NCBI GenBank assembly: GCA_003354005.1
Contig: PIWD01000008.1
Location: forward strand, 1 to 43,833
Direction: 5' to 3'
Source of the DNA: Gammaproteobacteria bacterium
GTDB lineage: Bacteria > Pseudomonadota > Gammaproteobacteria > PIWD01
Length of the DNA stretch: 43,833 nt
Below the pieces are notes generated by a model. That model saw nothing but the letters and a program-made list of their open reading frames with translations, made no database searches and had not been told where the DNA came from. Position numbers and translations under genes: made by a program. Shown in pieces: positions 27,024 to 35,819 of this stretch (the stretch's first letter is position 1; each line of letters starts with the position of its first letter).

Positions 27024-29119
27024 AGTATAAGATATTGGTGACCTCAGCTTGCCAAACACAAAGTGGGTATGGAGAGCATTCCCGCTTCCTCCTGAGAGCC
27101 CTTCGATCCCGCCCAGATTTGTTCGATATCTACGTAAAATCGCTTCCCTGGGGCAAGTGCGGACATATTCCGGAGGATAGTGAAGAGCGAGCTTGGATAG
27201 AGATGCTGATTAAAAAAACAGCCCTTTTGGAGGCTCAAGGTCATCAGGTAAAGTACGACATCCACGCACATGTGGGTATCGCCAATGAATGGACGCGCAT
27301 GGCTCCTTATTCAATTTGCATAACAGCTGGCATTGAGACAACGAAAGTGTCAGCTAAGTGGATTGAAAAATCCCACGAGATGGATAAGCTTATAGTTCCC
27401 TCTCAGCATGGCAAACAATGCTTTCTTGATCAGCAGATCGAAGCCCACAATCGAGAAACAGGCGAAAAGCTCATGGTCGGTGTTGGCTGCCCAATTGATA
27501 TCGTATCATATCCTGTTAAAGAGGTAGAACCAGAACCAAAATTTGACTTAGATTTGGATTATGACTTCAACTACCTTATCGTCGCTCAGAGCAGTCCACG
27601 AAAGAACATGACGCAAACCATAAAGTGGTTTACTGAAGAATTCAAGGACGAAGAGGTCGGCTTAATCGTCAAAACGAATCTTGCTCGAAATTCAACCATG
27701 GACTATCACAGACTCATAACTGACATTACTGGATTTATCAATACAGAATGTGCCGATCGCGGAAAGTGTAAAGTTTATGTTCTTCACGGAGATTTAAGTG
27801 AAGAAGAGATGACCGCTTTATATCGACATGAGAAGGTAAAGGCGATCATAACAACGTCCCACGGAGAGGGGTTTGGCCTGCCATTGTTCGAAGCAGCATA
27901 CAATGATCTCCCTGTAATAGCACCCGATTGGTCAGGCCAAGTCGATTTTCTCTACGCTCCCCAGAAAGACAAACGAGGCAAGCTAAAATTAAAGAAGATG
28001 TACGCTTCTGTCGATTACGATCTTAAGCCGGTTCAAAAAGCCGCTCACTGGCAAGATATTATCGTCCCAGATTCTAAGTGGGCATTCCCGAAGCGCGCAA
28101 GTTTCAAACGCCGCCTCCGCGACATAAGAAAGGATTATAATTCATGGAAGTCACGAGCAAAGAAACTTGGTACTTATCTTCGCGATACTCTAACAGAGAA
28201 GAACCAATTAGAGGAATTTGTAGAGGCAGTGGCACCCAACAGTGAGGCTTCAAGTTCTGAATACTTGTTCGTAAGTGATTTCTTTACAGATCAGGTGCAA
28301 GGTGGCGCCGAGATGAGTCTACAAGCTTTAATAGACTCTTGTCCATCAACCCACTCAAGAGTTAATACAGCCGCACTATCAAAAGATTTATTTGAAATCT
28401 TCAAAGATAGCAAGTGGATCTTCGGCAACATTGCGAACATTGATCCTCAGTACTTAAAGTTATTGCAAGAGAACAAAATAGATTATTCATTTGTGGAGTT
28501 TGATTACAAGTTCTGCAAATACCGCAATCCATCACTTTACGAGTTTGTTGAAAAGGGTGAACTTTGTGATTATAAAGAAACAGAACGTGGACAACTTATT
28601 GAGGAATTTGTTCAGAATGCTCGAACAGTATTCTTTATGTCAGAGAAGCAAAGAGAAGTGTATTTTGAGCATCTCCCAGCATTAGCAAAACGAGCCAACA
28701 CACATATTTTATCTTCAGTGTTTGATAATGCATTTTTTGATGTTCTCACAAAGCTTCGAATGGTCCAAAATAAAAATGACAAATGGCTTGTCCAAGGCTC
28801 AAACAGTTGGGTTAAAGGTGTTATGGAATCAGCTAATTGGTGTGAGGAAAACAATAAGCCACATGAAATAATTGGCGGACTGAATTATCTTGAGTTTCTT
28901 ACGAAGGTTAACAATGCAAAAGGTGTGTGTTTCTTGCCTAAAGGAATGGATACCTGTCCAAGGTTTATCATTGAAGCAAAACTCCTTGGTTGCGAGCTGC
29001 AATTAAATGAGCATGTCCAGCATGCCGGTGAAGATTGGTTTGAAGGAGACATCGAAGACGCAATTGATTATTTAAAGACAAGGCGAGATTTCTTCTGGAT
29101 GAATGCCTTTAGAGATTAA
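27020..29119 (+). CDS. tandem-domain glycosyltransferase (699 aa)
   Basis: The first 390 residues form a GT-B (GT4-like) enzyme: KILVTSACQTQSGYGEHSRF at the start, SSPRKNMTQTIKW in the linker and the donor-site motif SHGEGFGLPLFEAAYNDLPV. A basic helical linker follows. Residues about 420-699 look like a second, more divergent GT-B domain (QGSNSWVKGVMES, then CFLPKGMDTCPRFIIEAKLL). Two sugars may be added by one polypeptide. It overlaps the QueC-like gene by 4 bases. Confidence 0.8.
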   Translation: MKYKILVTSACQTQSGYGEHSRFLLRALRSRPDLFDIYVKSLPWGKCGHIPEDSEERAWIEMLIKKTALLEAQGHQVKYDIHAHVGIANEWTRMAPYSICITAGIETTKVSAKWIEKSHEMDKLIVPSQHGKQCFLDQQIEAHNRETGEKLMVGVGCPIDIVSYPVKEVEPEPKFDLDLDYDFNYLIVAQSSPRKNMTQTIKWFTEEFKDEEVGLIVKTNLARNSTMDYHRLITDITGFINTECADRGKCKVYVLHGDLSEEEMTALYRHEKVKAIITTSHGEGFGLPLFEAAYNDLPVIAPDWSGQVDFLYAPQKDKRGKLKLKKMYASVDYDLKPVQKAAHWQDIIVPDSKWAFPKRASFKRRLRDIRKDYNSWKSRAKKLGTYLRDTLTEKNQLEEFVEAVAPNSEASSSEYLFVSDFFTDQVQGGAEMSLQALIDSCPSTHSRVNTAALSKDLFEIFKDSKWIFGNIANIDPQYLKLLQENKIDYSFVEFDYKFCKYRNPSLYEFVEKGELCDYKETERGQLIEEFVQNARTVFFMSEKQREVYFEHLPALAKRANTHILSSVFDNAFFDVLTKLRMVQNKNDKWLVQGSNSWVKGVMESANWCEENNKPHEIIGGLNYLEFLTKVNNAKGVCFLPKGMDTCPRFIIEAKLLGCELQLNEHVQHAGEDWFEGDIEDAIDYLKTRRDFFWMNAFRD

Positions 29120-29180
29120 AAAAAAGAATTGAGGATGTGCGTGGGTTATATTTAGAGTAAGGTAGGAGTTATAATGTAAT
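29120..29180 (+). promoter_or_regulatory. possible promoter region before surface-protein genes
   Basis: This 61-base gap is one of the few in the region. TTGAGG (29129) and TTAGAG about 17 bases downstream, and TATAAT (29170) just before the gene, are weak promoter-like elements. A ribosome binding site TAGGAG (29163-29168) lies 12 bases before ATG 29181. The exact start of transcription cannot be fixed. Confidence 0.25.
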
Positions 29181-29969
29181 ATGGGAAGTGGTTTTCAGGA
29201 AAGTTTTAAAGCAGTCCCCGCTCAAGGAGCTTCAATTTTAGGGTTATCTTCTGATAAAGATAATGTAAAAATTTCAGATTGGTTAAATATTGCAGACACT
29301 CCAAGTGTTTGGGGCGGTGCTCCGCCTGCAAATGTAGTGGACACAACACCTGTTCTTGTTGGTGCTGCCAGTTCAAGGGCGAGAGCTATTAGGATTCCCG
29401 GAACCAGCAATGGTGGTGCGCCAAGAATAATGGGGCTCGGCCAGGCAATCTCCGCAGGTACATTCGTGGCTAGTGTCGATTTAAGTGTACTTAAGCTGGC
29501 AATTCATAATGCTGCTCAGACAGCCGGTTGTTCTGCTGGCCTGCTTTGGGTCGATGCGAATGGCCAGAACATGCGGGGAAGCGGATTTAACTTAGGCGGT
29601 AACAGAGGTATAGCTTCCCCCGATACTAGTGCCTTCTCCCGATTCGAAACCTGGAACGCTAGTGCAGATGGTGACAATGATCCGACGGGAATCTGGACCG
29701 TTGGCGGCGGATCCTCTGTTGGTTATGGTGATTTTAGGGCAGTTATTACTGTAGAGAGAAATGGTGCAGACGAATTATTCTTCTATATAAAAAGTCCACG
29801 CTTGGGTCACAGTGTTAACATAAACAGTGCGGCAATTGCTAGTGCCGGCGGCGCAGGGTTTTTGTTAGTGTGTATGTTTATTCCGACTGGTGCCGCTTAT
29901 TTGTTCGATCTTTATGTTAATTCTCAACTTTTAATAGGAACTACATTACCATGGCTGATCCAAAGCTAA
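29181..29969 (+). CDS. putative virion surface or fibre-like protein (262 aa)
   Basis: The sequence is rich in Gly, Ala, Ser and Asn with predicted beta strands and almost no charged helices (for example GFNLGGNRGIASPDTSAF and GGGSSVGYGDFRAVITV). This is characteristic of phage tail-fibre, spike or decoration proteins. There is no signal peptide and no enzymatic motif. It is separated from the upstream glycosyltransferase by a rare intergenic gap and followed by glycan genes, so it is a candidate for glycosylation. This is inferred from composition and context. Confidence 0.4.
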   Translation: MGSGFQESFKAVPAQGASILGLSSDKDNVKISDWLNIADTPSVWGGAPPANVVDTTPVLVGAASSRARAIRIPGTSNGGAPRIMGLGQAISAGTFVASVDLSVLKLAIHNAAQTAGCSAGLLWVDANGQNMRGSGFNLGGNRGIASPDTSAFSRFETWNASADGDNDPTGIWTVGGGSSVGYGDFRAVITVERNGADELFFYIKSPRLGHSVNINSAAIASAGGAGFLLVCMFIPTGAAYLFDLYVNSQLLIGTTLPWLIQS

Positions 29970-30190
29970 GAGAAGCAAATAATTTGAAATTCGAAACGGA
30001 GCAATTGCGCTTTCAACGTGATCGTCTCAAACAAACACGTCGTGGCCACGCAGGACATGCAGAGGATTTATTAGATGATGTGGTAGCGGAATTTGAAGCT
30101 GAATGTGATGAGCTTGATATTGAGCTTGTAGCTATTGGAGAACCAACAGTCAATAGGGCGCAAATCAGAGCAAAAGCCAAAGGCAATTAA
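29951..30190 (+). CDS. small coiled-coil protein (79 aa)
   Basis: It overlaps the 3' end of the previous gene by 19 bases. It begins MADPKLREANNLKFETEQLR, with heptad spacing over the first 30 residues and an acidic second half (DDVVAEFEAECDELDIELV). It could be a chaperone or cap for the neighbouring surface protein; this is inference from position. Confidence 0.5.
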   Translation: MADPKLREANNLKFETEQLRFQRDRLKQTRRGHAGHAEDLLDDVVAEFEAECDELDIELVAIGEPTVNRAQIRAKAKGN

Positions 30191-30210
30191 ACTTACCAGT
30201 TCAGGTTAAA

Positions 30211-30963
30211 ATGAATAAACCACATTTTACGGTTGTCATCCCGGCGCACAATTGTGCTCCATGGGCGAGGCGCAACCTGCGCTCTGCGCTCACACAAAAA
30301 TACGACAATTATCAAGTCATGTATACTGATGACGCCTCATCGGATGATACAAATAAAATCATTTGTGAAACAATAGAAGAGCTGAGGCAATTGGGTTATG
30401 AGACATCATTTGAGCTTATAACAAACAGAACAAATAAAAGAGCATTGGCAAATCTATACAATATGATAGTCAATGCACATCCAGATACAATCATCGTGAC
30501 ACTTGATGGGGATGATTGGTTTCCGCACAATGAAGTATTAACAAATCTGTCGAAAAAATATAATTTAGATACATGGATCACTGCAGGTTCATATATTATC
30601 AACACAACATTGGAAATTGTTTCACCAAAGATAGACGAGCATTTTTGGGAAGGCAATATTAGACAGAAGCAACATTGGCCGTTTTCTCATTTGCGCTCAT
30701 TCCGTCGATGGTTATTCATGCGAATCAAAAAAGAAGATCTGCTAGACGCAGATGGAGATTTTTTCAAGTTTACATTTGACAGAGCAATGATGTATCCTAT
30801 GATAGAAATGGCCGCCAAGAGGCATTATAAGTCGATCCAAGAATCACTTTATGTATACAACAGAGAAAACCCGCAAGCAGTTGACAAGGTCCCAGAAACT
30901 AGAGTCCAGCAGCTGCGAATTGAGAAGATTTTAAGAGAAAAGAAGCCATATTTGGAGTTGTGA
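30211..30963 (+). CDS. GT2 family glycosyltransferase (250 aa)
   Basis: A GT-A fold: HFTVVIPAHNCAPWARRNLR at the start, the nucleotide-binding YTDDASSDDTN, and the metal-binding D-x-D motif in VTLDGDDWFPHNE (about residues 96-108). The C-terminal half ends YVYNRENPQAVDKV, as in many GT2 enzymes. It transfers a sugar from a nucleotide donor; acceptor unknown. Confidence 0.85.
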   Translation: MNKPHFTVVIPAHNCAPWARRNLRSALTQKYDNYQVMYTDDASSDDTNKIICETIEELRQLGYETSFELITNRTNKRALANLYNMIVNAHPDTIIVTLDGDDWFPHNEVLTNLSKKYNLDTWITAGSYIINTTLEIVSPKIDEHFWEGNIRQKQHWPFSHLRSFRRWLFMRIKKEDLLDADGDFFKFTFDRAMMYPMIEMAAKRHYKSIQESLYVYNRENPQAVDKVPETRVQQLRIEKILREKKPYLEL

Positions 30964-30964
30964 G

Positions 30965-31585
30965 ATGGAAAAGAAAGTAGAAAAAAGCAAAGAAGATAAA
31001 GAAGAAATTACTTGTATGGGTTGGTTGGTACCTTGCCAACGCAATCCCGAGTCGTGTTCACTTTGCAATGGAACTGTCGATATAGAATACAACAAAAAAC
31101 AATCTTGTTCTTCATGGGCAGAAGGAAAAATATATTGCAAAGAGGCTTGGGCTTTATTCAAGCGAGCTTTGTTTAGATTCGGTCGGGGGTTAGTCTTTAT
31201 GATAAAGGGTTTTAGAACAAGAAAACAGACTGATCAATGTTCAATAGAAACCCATTATGATTTGAGTCATGTTGATAATTTGGGTAATGCTGGTGTGAAT
31301 ATAGATCATCATTTCCCTGGCCTTAAAAAGAAAGTCACTCCTTATATGGATCAACCAAAAGGCATTATTATTAATATGACGAGTGCCGGTGTCGACATAG
31401 ATTCTGTTGTAAATGAAAATGCACAAGTTGTAGTGTCTAAAGCAAAAGCTTTTGAAGCAATTCCCGATACAAATTATCGTGAGGTAAAAGATGCCATTCT
31501 TGAGGGATATAAAGTTGATATTCCTGAGGTTGAGATGACATTCGAAGAAGAACATGAAAAACTACAAGATAAAACAGAACTATAA
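30965..31585 (+). CDS. hypothetical protein with Cys cluster (206 aa)
   Basis: The first 60 residues contain ITCMGWLVPC, CSLC, CSSW and YC elements that could bind metal. A moderately hydrophobic basic stretch (FKRALFRFGRGLVFMIKGF) around residues 65-84 may contact a membrane. The rest is acidic. No family is recognised. It overlaps the next gene by 32 bases. Confidence 0.5.
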   Translation: MEKKVEKSKEDKEEITCMGWLVPCQRNPESCSLCNGTVDIEYNKKQSCSSWAEGKIYCKEAWALFKRALFRFGRGLVFMIKGFRTRKQTDQCSIETHYDLSHVDNLGNAGVNIDHHFPGLKKKVTPYMDQPKGIIINMTSAGVDIDSVVNENAQVVVSKAKAFEAIPDTNYREVKDAILEGYKVDIPEVEMTFEEEHEKLQDKTEL

Positions 31586-32174
31586 TCATCGCAAAGAATA
31601 CGTTCAATTAGATAAAACTGACTTAGATTCAAGCGATGAGTTCCAAAAAGAGGTTTATCAATATGCTCGGAGTTTGTTAAATGAGCATAAACTCAAAACA
31701 ATTTTGGATATAGGAACTGGCTCTGGCTATAAGCTTGTCAATAACTTTAGGGATAAGAAGTTCGTTGGATTAGATTTAGAGCCGAATTTATCATTCTTAA
31801 AAAAGAAATATCCTTTGTTCGATTGGCGTCTGAGCGACTTCAACAAGCCGCCGGAAGGAAAGTTTGATCTTATTATTTGTTCAGACGTTATCGAACATTT
31901 ATTGAATCCGGACGAACTGTTAGAATTCATTAAAAAGATCGATTTTGAATTTCTTGTTTTGTCTACACCTGAGCGAAGTGTAATTCAGGAACTGCAGAGA
32001 AGTTTTGGATGGGATGTAAAAGAAAGCGGTCCACCTTGTAACGTGCATCATATTCGTGAATGGTCCCAGGAAGAGTTGAAGATGTATATTGAATCAAACG
32101 GCTTTGTTGTTGAAGAACATTTCATGTGTCCGCAACAAAAAGAATGCCAGGTTGTTTTAGCGAGGATTAAATGA
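31554..32174 (+). CDS. SAM-dependent methyltransferase (206 aa)
   Basis: Class I Rossmann methyltransferase: motif I ILDIGTGSGYKL (about residues 50-61), acidic strand end FVGLDLEPN, then DLIICSDVIEHLLNPDELLE. The later STPERS and HIREWSQEELKMYIESNGF match methyltransferases commonly found among glycosyltransferase genes. It is probably a sugar or glycan methyltransferase. Confidence 0.82.
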   Translation: MKNYKIKQNYNHRKEYVQLDKTDLDSSDEFQKEVYQYARSLLNEHKLKTILDIGTGSGYKLVNNFRDKKFVGLDLEPNLSFLKKKYPLFDWRLSDFNKPPEGKFDLIICSDVIEHLLNPDELLEFIKKIDFEFLVLSTPERSVIQELQRSFGWDVKESGPPCNVHHIREWSQEELKMYIESNGFVVEEHFMCPQQKECQVVLARIK

Positions 32175-33124
32175 ACATATTTTTAGAAAACGTAAGCATT
32201 AAATCGAACAGCGGACCAAATCACTTTGCACGCAAACTTAAAAAGTATCTCAAAAAATATGGCCATACATTTGAAGGAAGACAAAAGAAATTTGATTTAC
32301 AGTTAACCTTTATCGAATCTACAGCGTACTATAGAGGCATTCCACGTGTCCAACGTTTAGACGGAATCTATTTTGATCCAACGAACAACTATGTGAACAA
32401 AAATAGGTTCATTAGTGACACATATAAAGCGACAGACGGTGTTATTTTTCAATCTCAGTATAGCAAAAGCCTTGTCGAACATTATCTTGGTAAACACAAG
32501 AAGAGCATCATTATTCCGAATGGTGCGGACATTGAACTTATTGATACAATAAAACCACTAGAAAATGACTTTATAAGCCGTTACAAGAACATCTGGTGTT
32601 GTGCATCAGCTTGGCGCCCTGTCAAGCGCCTCAGTGAGAATATTCGTTATTTTCTTGAGGTTTCTGAGAAGGATGACTGTCTCCTCATCGCGGGTTCTAA
32701 CATTTCCAATGAAGAGGCTGCTTTGATAGAATCAGAGCGACGTGTTTACTATATTGGGCAGCTTGATATAGAAGAGTTATATTCTTTATTCAAGGCTTCG
32801 AAACACTTTATTCATTTAGCTTGGGTGGACCCTTGCCCCAATGTTGTTATTGATGCTCGTGCTTGTGGTTGTCACATTATTGGCGCTTCAATGGCGGGAA
32901 CCAAAGAGATCGCTGGGCTCGGCGCTACGATAGTACAAGAGGAGCAGTGGGACTTCAATCCTGTTTCCGTTAACCACCCACCTGAACTTAATTTTAACAA
33001 TCAGTATCAGAATGATGTAGAGTCTGATCTGAGCATGATGGACGTTGCAGCTGCTTATTCAGATTTCTTAAAAGGATGCAAAGAAGAGTATATCTATGAA
33101 CATAAAAACAAAAAAAATCGATAA
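32171..33124 (+). CDS. GT4-like glycosyltransferase (317 aa)
   Basis: GT-B enzyme shorter than usual. The segments VIFQSQYSKSLVEHYLGKHK, IIPNGADIELID (linker), CASAWRPVKRLSENI and HLAWVDPCPNVVIDARACGC (donor-site region) follow the GT4 order. It starts in an ATGA overlap with the methyltransferase and its end overlaps the FkbM gene by 29 bases. Confidence 0.78.
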   Translation: MNIFLENVSIKSNSGPNHFARKLKKYLKKYGHTFEGRQKKFDLQLTFIESTAYYRGIPRVQRLDGIYFDPTNNYVNKNRFISDTYKATDGVIFQSQYSKSLVEHYLGKHKKSIIIPNGADIELIDTIKPLENDFISRYKNIWCCASAWRPVKRLSENIRYFLEVSEKDDCLLIAGSNISNEEAALIESERRVYYIGQLDIEELYSLFKASKHFIHLAWVDPCPNVVIDARACGCHIIGASMAGTKEIAGLGATIVQEEQWDFNPVSVNHPPELNFNNQYQNDVESDLSMMDVAAAYSDFLKGCKEEYIYEHKNKKNR

Positions 33125-33947
33125 TTTTGAGATGTCATTAAATCTTGCAGATGGTGGCATCTCAAGAACATTATACACGGTGGGGTACAGAGAAAAAGCT
33201 TTTATGCAGCTGCTTCAAGACACAGTCCAAGAAGGTGATGTGTGCATAGATCTTGGTTCAAACATAGGATACACAACTTTGTACATGTCAGAGCAAGTTG
33301 GCAAAACGGGGTACGTCTATGCGATCGAACCGGATCCACAAAGCTTATCGCTGCTAAGAAAGAATATTGAGCAAAATAATTTTTCAGATCGATGCGAGAT
33401 TATACAATGTGCTATTTCAGATAAAGATGGAAAGCTTGACTTTTGGCAAGCGTCCAGACCCAACCTTAGCAGTGTTCATAAAACTGCATACAGCACAAAT
33501 AAGCTAATCATTGACGCTTATTCACTTGAAAGTTTTCTTTCTAATCGTCGATATCCTAATTTTATCAAAATGGATGTAGAAGGTCACGAAGTGAAGATCT
33601 TTGAGGGTGCCCTAAATTACTTTTCAAATAATTGGGGACGGACGAGTTTCCTTGTGGAAGTTCATCCAAATTTTTATAACAAAGACAATGATTTTGCTGC
33701 GGTCTTGGAGCAGTTTTTCGAAATAGGCTTCAACACAAAGTTTGTTGTTAGCACACCAATCGCTCAACCAGCGATGTTCTCCATGTTTGGTTATAAGCCG
33801 ATTACGGCAGTTAGTACAGATGGTTTTGTGAGGGGTATTTACAATAACATTTCGAATAGCAGCTTGCTGGAATTTGCTTGCAAGGAACATTATGAGAGCG
33901 GTAGCAAGAAGATAGTAAGGAGTTTCATGATTGAGCGAGAAGAATAA
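33096..33947 (+). CDS. FkbM-type methyltransferase (283 aa)
   Basis: Motif I is VCIDLGSNIGYTTLYMSEQV (about residues 49-68), followed by YAIEPDPQSLSLLRKNIEQN and the FkbM-family segment NFIKMDVEGHEVKIFEGAL. FkbM enzymes O-methylate sugars or polyketides, and in phage and bacterial glycan clusters they usually methylate hydroxyls of the glycan. Confidence 0.85.
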   Translation: MNIKTKKIDNFEMSLNLADGGISRTLYTVGYREKAFMQLLQDTVQEGDVCIDLGSNIGYTTLYMSEQVGKTGYVYAIEPDPQSLSLLRKNIEQNNFSDRCEIIQCAISDKDGKLDFWQASRPNLSSVHKTAYSTNKLIIDAYSLESFLSNRRYPNFIKMDVEGHEVKIFEGALNYFSNNWGRTSFLVEVHPNFYNKDNDFAAVLEQFFEIGFNTKFVVSTPIAQPAMFSMFGYKPITAVSTDGFVRGIYNNISNSSLLEFACKEHYESGSKKIVRSFMIEREE

Positions 33948-34512
33948 AAATTCTTATACTGTCGAAGATGTGCTGGATTATTGGAAAAATTCAGGGGTTG
34001 CAACTTATAACGATAAAAACAAAATGAAAAGGTCCTTTTCTGTCGCTCTGCGGCGTTACATCCCAGAAAAGACCTCAGGGACTTTGCATGAGTTCGGATG
34101 TAATATAGGCATGAATTTGAAATTAATATCGGAGTGCCACAATAACTTGATATTATCTGGAAATGACATTGCCAAGAACGCCCGCAAGCATCATTATGAT
34201 TGTTTTGATTTTTATGAAGATGATACTGCAAGCTTTATAGAAAAAATGAATCCGGTTGATTACATTATAACAATGGCTCATTTGGTGCACATGCCACCAG
34301 AATTTAATGAAGCTTTGAAACTTATTCCGCAGAAATTTAAGAAGTTTCTAATAATTGCTGAGCAAAATAAATTAAAGCACAAGCTTGGTCCAACAGGAAA
34401 GAAGTTTGCAAGGCTTTATGATGAATTTTGGCCAGAATTGGAACTTATAGAAAAAACTCTATTGGAGACTTCATATACCATATTTGTATTCAAACATAGG
34501 ACCATTCAATGA
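33931..34512 (+). CDS. methyltransferase-like protein (193 aa), TTG start
   Basis: TTG 33931 overlaps the FkbM gene. The SAM-binding motif is LHEFGCNIGMNLKLISECHN, followed by GNDIAKNARK and VDYIITMAHLVHMPPEFNEA. It is distantly similar to the protein at 37839, which has ELGFGNGRNLDLF and GHLMHI at equivalent positions. It is probably a second glycan methyltransferase; the acceptor is unknown. Confidence 0.6.
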   Translation: MSEKNKNSYTVEDVLDYWKNSGVATYNDKNKMKRSFSVALRRYIPEKTSGTLHEFGCNIGMNLKLISECHNNLILSGNDIAKNARKHHYDCFDFYEDDTASFIEKMNPVDYIITMAHLVHMPPEFNEALKLIPQKFKKFLIIAEQNKLKHKLGPTGKKFARLYDEFWPELELIEKTLLETSYTIFVFKHRTIQ

Positions 34513-35087
34513 TAACAAAGAGAGAGTACAGTTCCTATAATGCATATTTGGAACATCAAAAAGAAAAAACTGCTGATGAGAAGCGAAGAGAGCGTTTGCT
34601 AAAAGCTTTTGATAGAAGGAAGAACTATTTTGCTGCCCGATTTCAAGCTTTACCTTATAAGATAAAGAAGAATCTGCGTGATGTAAAAGTTATTTGTTTG
34701 GGTGCTCGAATGGGGGAAGAGGTTGCAGCTTTCAGGAATTTCGGTGCAGAAGCAATCGGTGTGGATTTGGTTCCCAATGAACCGTATGTTATAGAGTGTG
34801 ATTTTCATAATTTACTTTTTGAAGATGCGTCGCACAATTTGGTTTATACGAACTGCCTTGATCATTCTTATGATCTTAAAAAGATATTTGATGAAGTTTA
34901 TCGGGTTTTGGAGCGCAATGGTAGTTTTGTAATAGATCTGGATTTAGGTCACATGGGGCAATATGAGTCTATGCAAATTGATAAAGTGGCCAGTTTGTTA
35001 GAGTTAACAAGTATGACATTGGAATCTGATAATAAAGTAGAGACGTTGAGCTGCAAAGCAAGAGAATTGATATTGAGGAAGAAATGA
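34509..35087 (+). CDS. class I SAM-dependent methyltransferase (192 aa)
   Basis: ATGA overlap with the previous gene. A basic helical N-terminus of about 55 residues precedes VKVICLGARMGEEVAAFRNF (motif I), GAEAIGVDLVPNEP, FEDASHNLVYTNCLDHSYDL and the post-motif strand RNGSFVIDLDLGHMG. This is a complete Rossmann methyltransferase order. The acceptor is probably a glycan, judging from context. Confidence 0.72.
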   Translation: MITKREYSSYNAYLEHQKEKTADEKRRERLLKAFDRRKNYFAARFQALPYKIKKNLRDVKVICLGARMGEEVAAFRNFGAEAIGVDLVPNEPYVIECDFHNLLFEDASHNLVYTNCLDHSYDLKKIFDEVYRVLERNGSFVIDLDLGHMGQYESMQIDKVASLLELTSMTLESDNKVETLSCKARELILRKK

Positions 35088-35764
35088 AAAACTTTGGTGT
35101 AGTCCTAAAAGGATCAAGTGTCGCTCGGATAAATGAAGTGTCGCACATGTTTGATGATTGCTTCATTGTAAACAACATAGATCGCAATATAAACAACCAA
35201 GAGTCAGAGTGGTCAATTATTGCTCCGGCGGTAAAGGGAAAAAATATTGTACATTTTGTGAACAGGCTTCAAACTGCGGCGTTATATCCGCTGCATTATA
35301 AAGAGCTGGGGATAAAGGAGGTACAGTTCTCAAAAACAGGTTTAGATAAACACTTATCCCAGATGAAGCCTTATTATGAGTCATTGGATCTCAAAACAAA
35401 CTTCCTTCCGCCAGAGCTATTAGAGTATAACAAGTTTTTTGATGATAAATTCTATCTTAAACCAGGTGACTCAGACTATAGCAAAAAGCATCCCAATACG
35501 GGTGTTTTAGCAATCATTTATGCAGCACACATCATAAAGCCAGAATTTTTATGGGTAATAGGTTTGGACTTCTATCAAACAGATTATCTTTTTCGTAGGC
35601 CATGGCAGAGCCCCCTCAAGAATCAGAGACTTAAAATGCAAAACACAGGCATGCAAGGTCACTTTGTTGATATAGTGGGAAAGAACCCAACTGTAAAATT
35701 CAAACTTATCACTGCGGCAGATTTCTCTGGCTTTGATTTGCCAGAAAATTTAGAGTTGATATAA
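35084..35764 (+). CDS. putative sialyltransferase-like glycosyltransferase (226 aa)
   Basis: It begins KNFGVVLKGSSVARINEVSH and FDDCFIVNN, resembling the CMP-binding start of sialyltransferase-like enzymes (GT29/GT42 type). The central HPNTGVLAIIYAAHIIKPEF and LWVIGLDFYQTDY match the pattern of a Gly after P-x-T/S-G and a GxDFY segment seen in that group. It lies in a region with neuB and neuA. The relationship is suggestive, not certain. Confidence 0.42.
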   Translation: MKNFGVVLKGSSVARINEVSHMFDDCFIVNNIDRNINNQESEWSIIAPAVKGKNIVHFVNRLQTAALYPLHYKELGIKEVQFSKTGLDKHLSQMKPYYESLDLKTNFLPPELLEYNKFFDDKFYLKPGDSDYSKKHPNTGVLAIIYAAHIIKPEFLWVIGLDFYQTDYLFRRPWQSPLKNQRLKMQNTGMQGHFVDIVGKNPTVKFKLITAADFSGFDLPENLELI

Positions 35765-35819
35765 TTTACCCTAACTGCTTTAACTATTTAGCTTAGCAGA
35801 CCACAGGAGAATTATATCG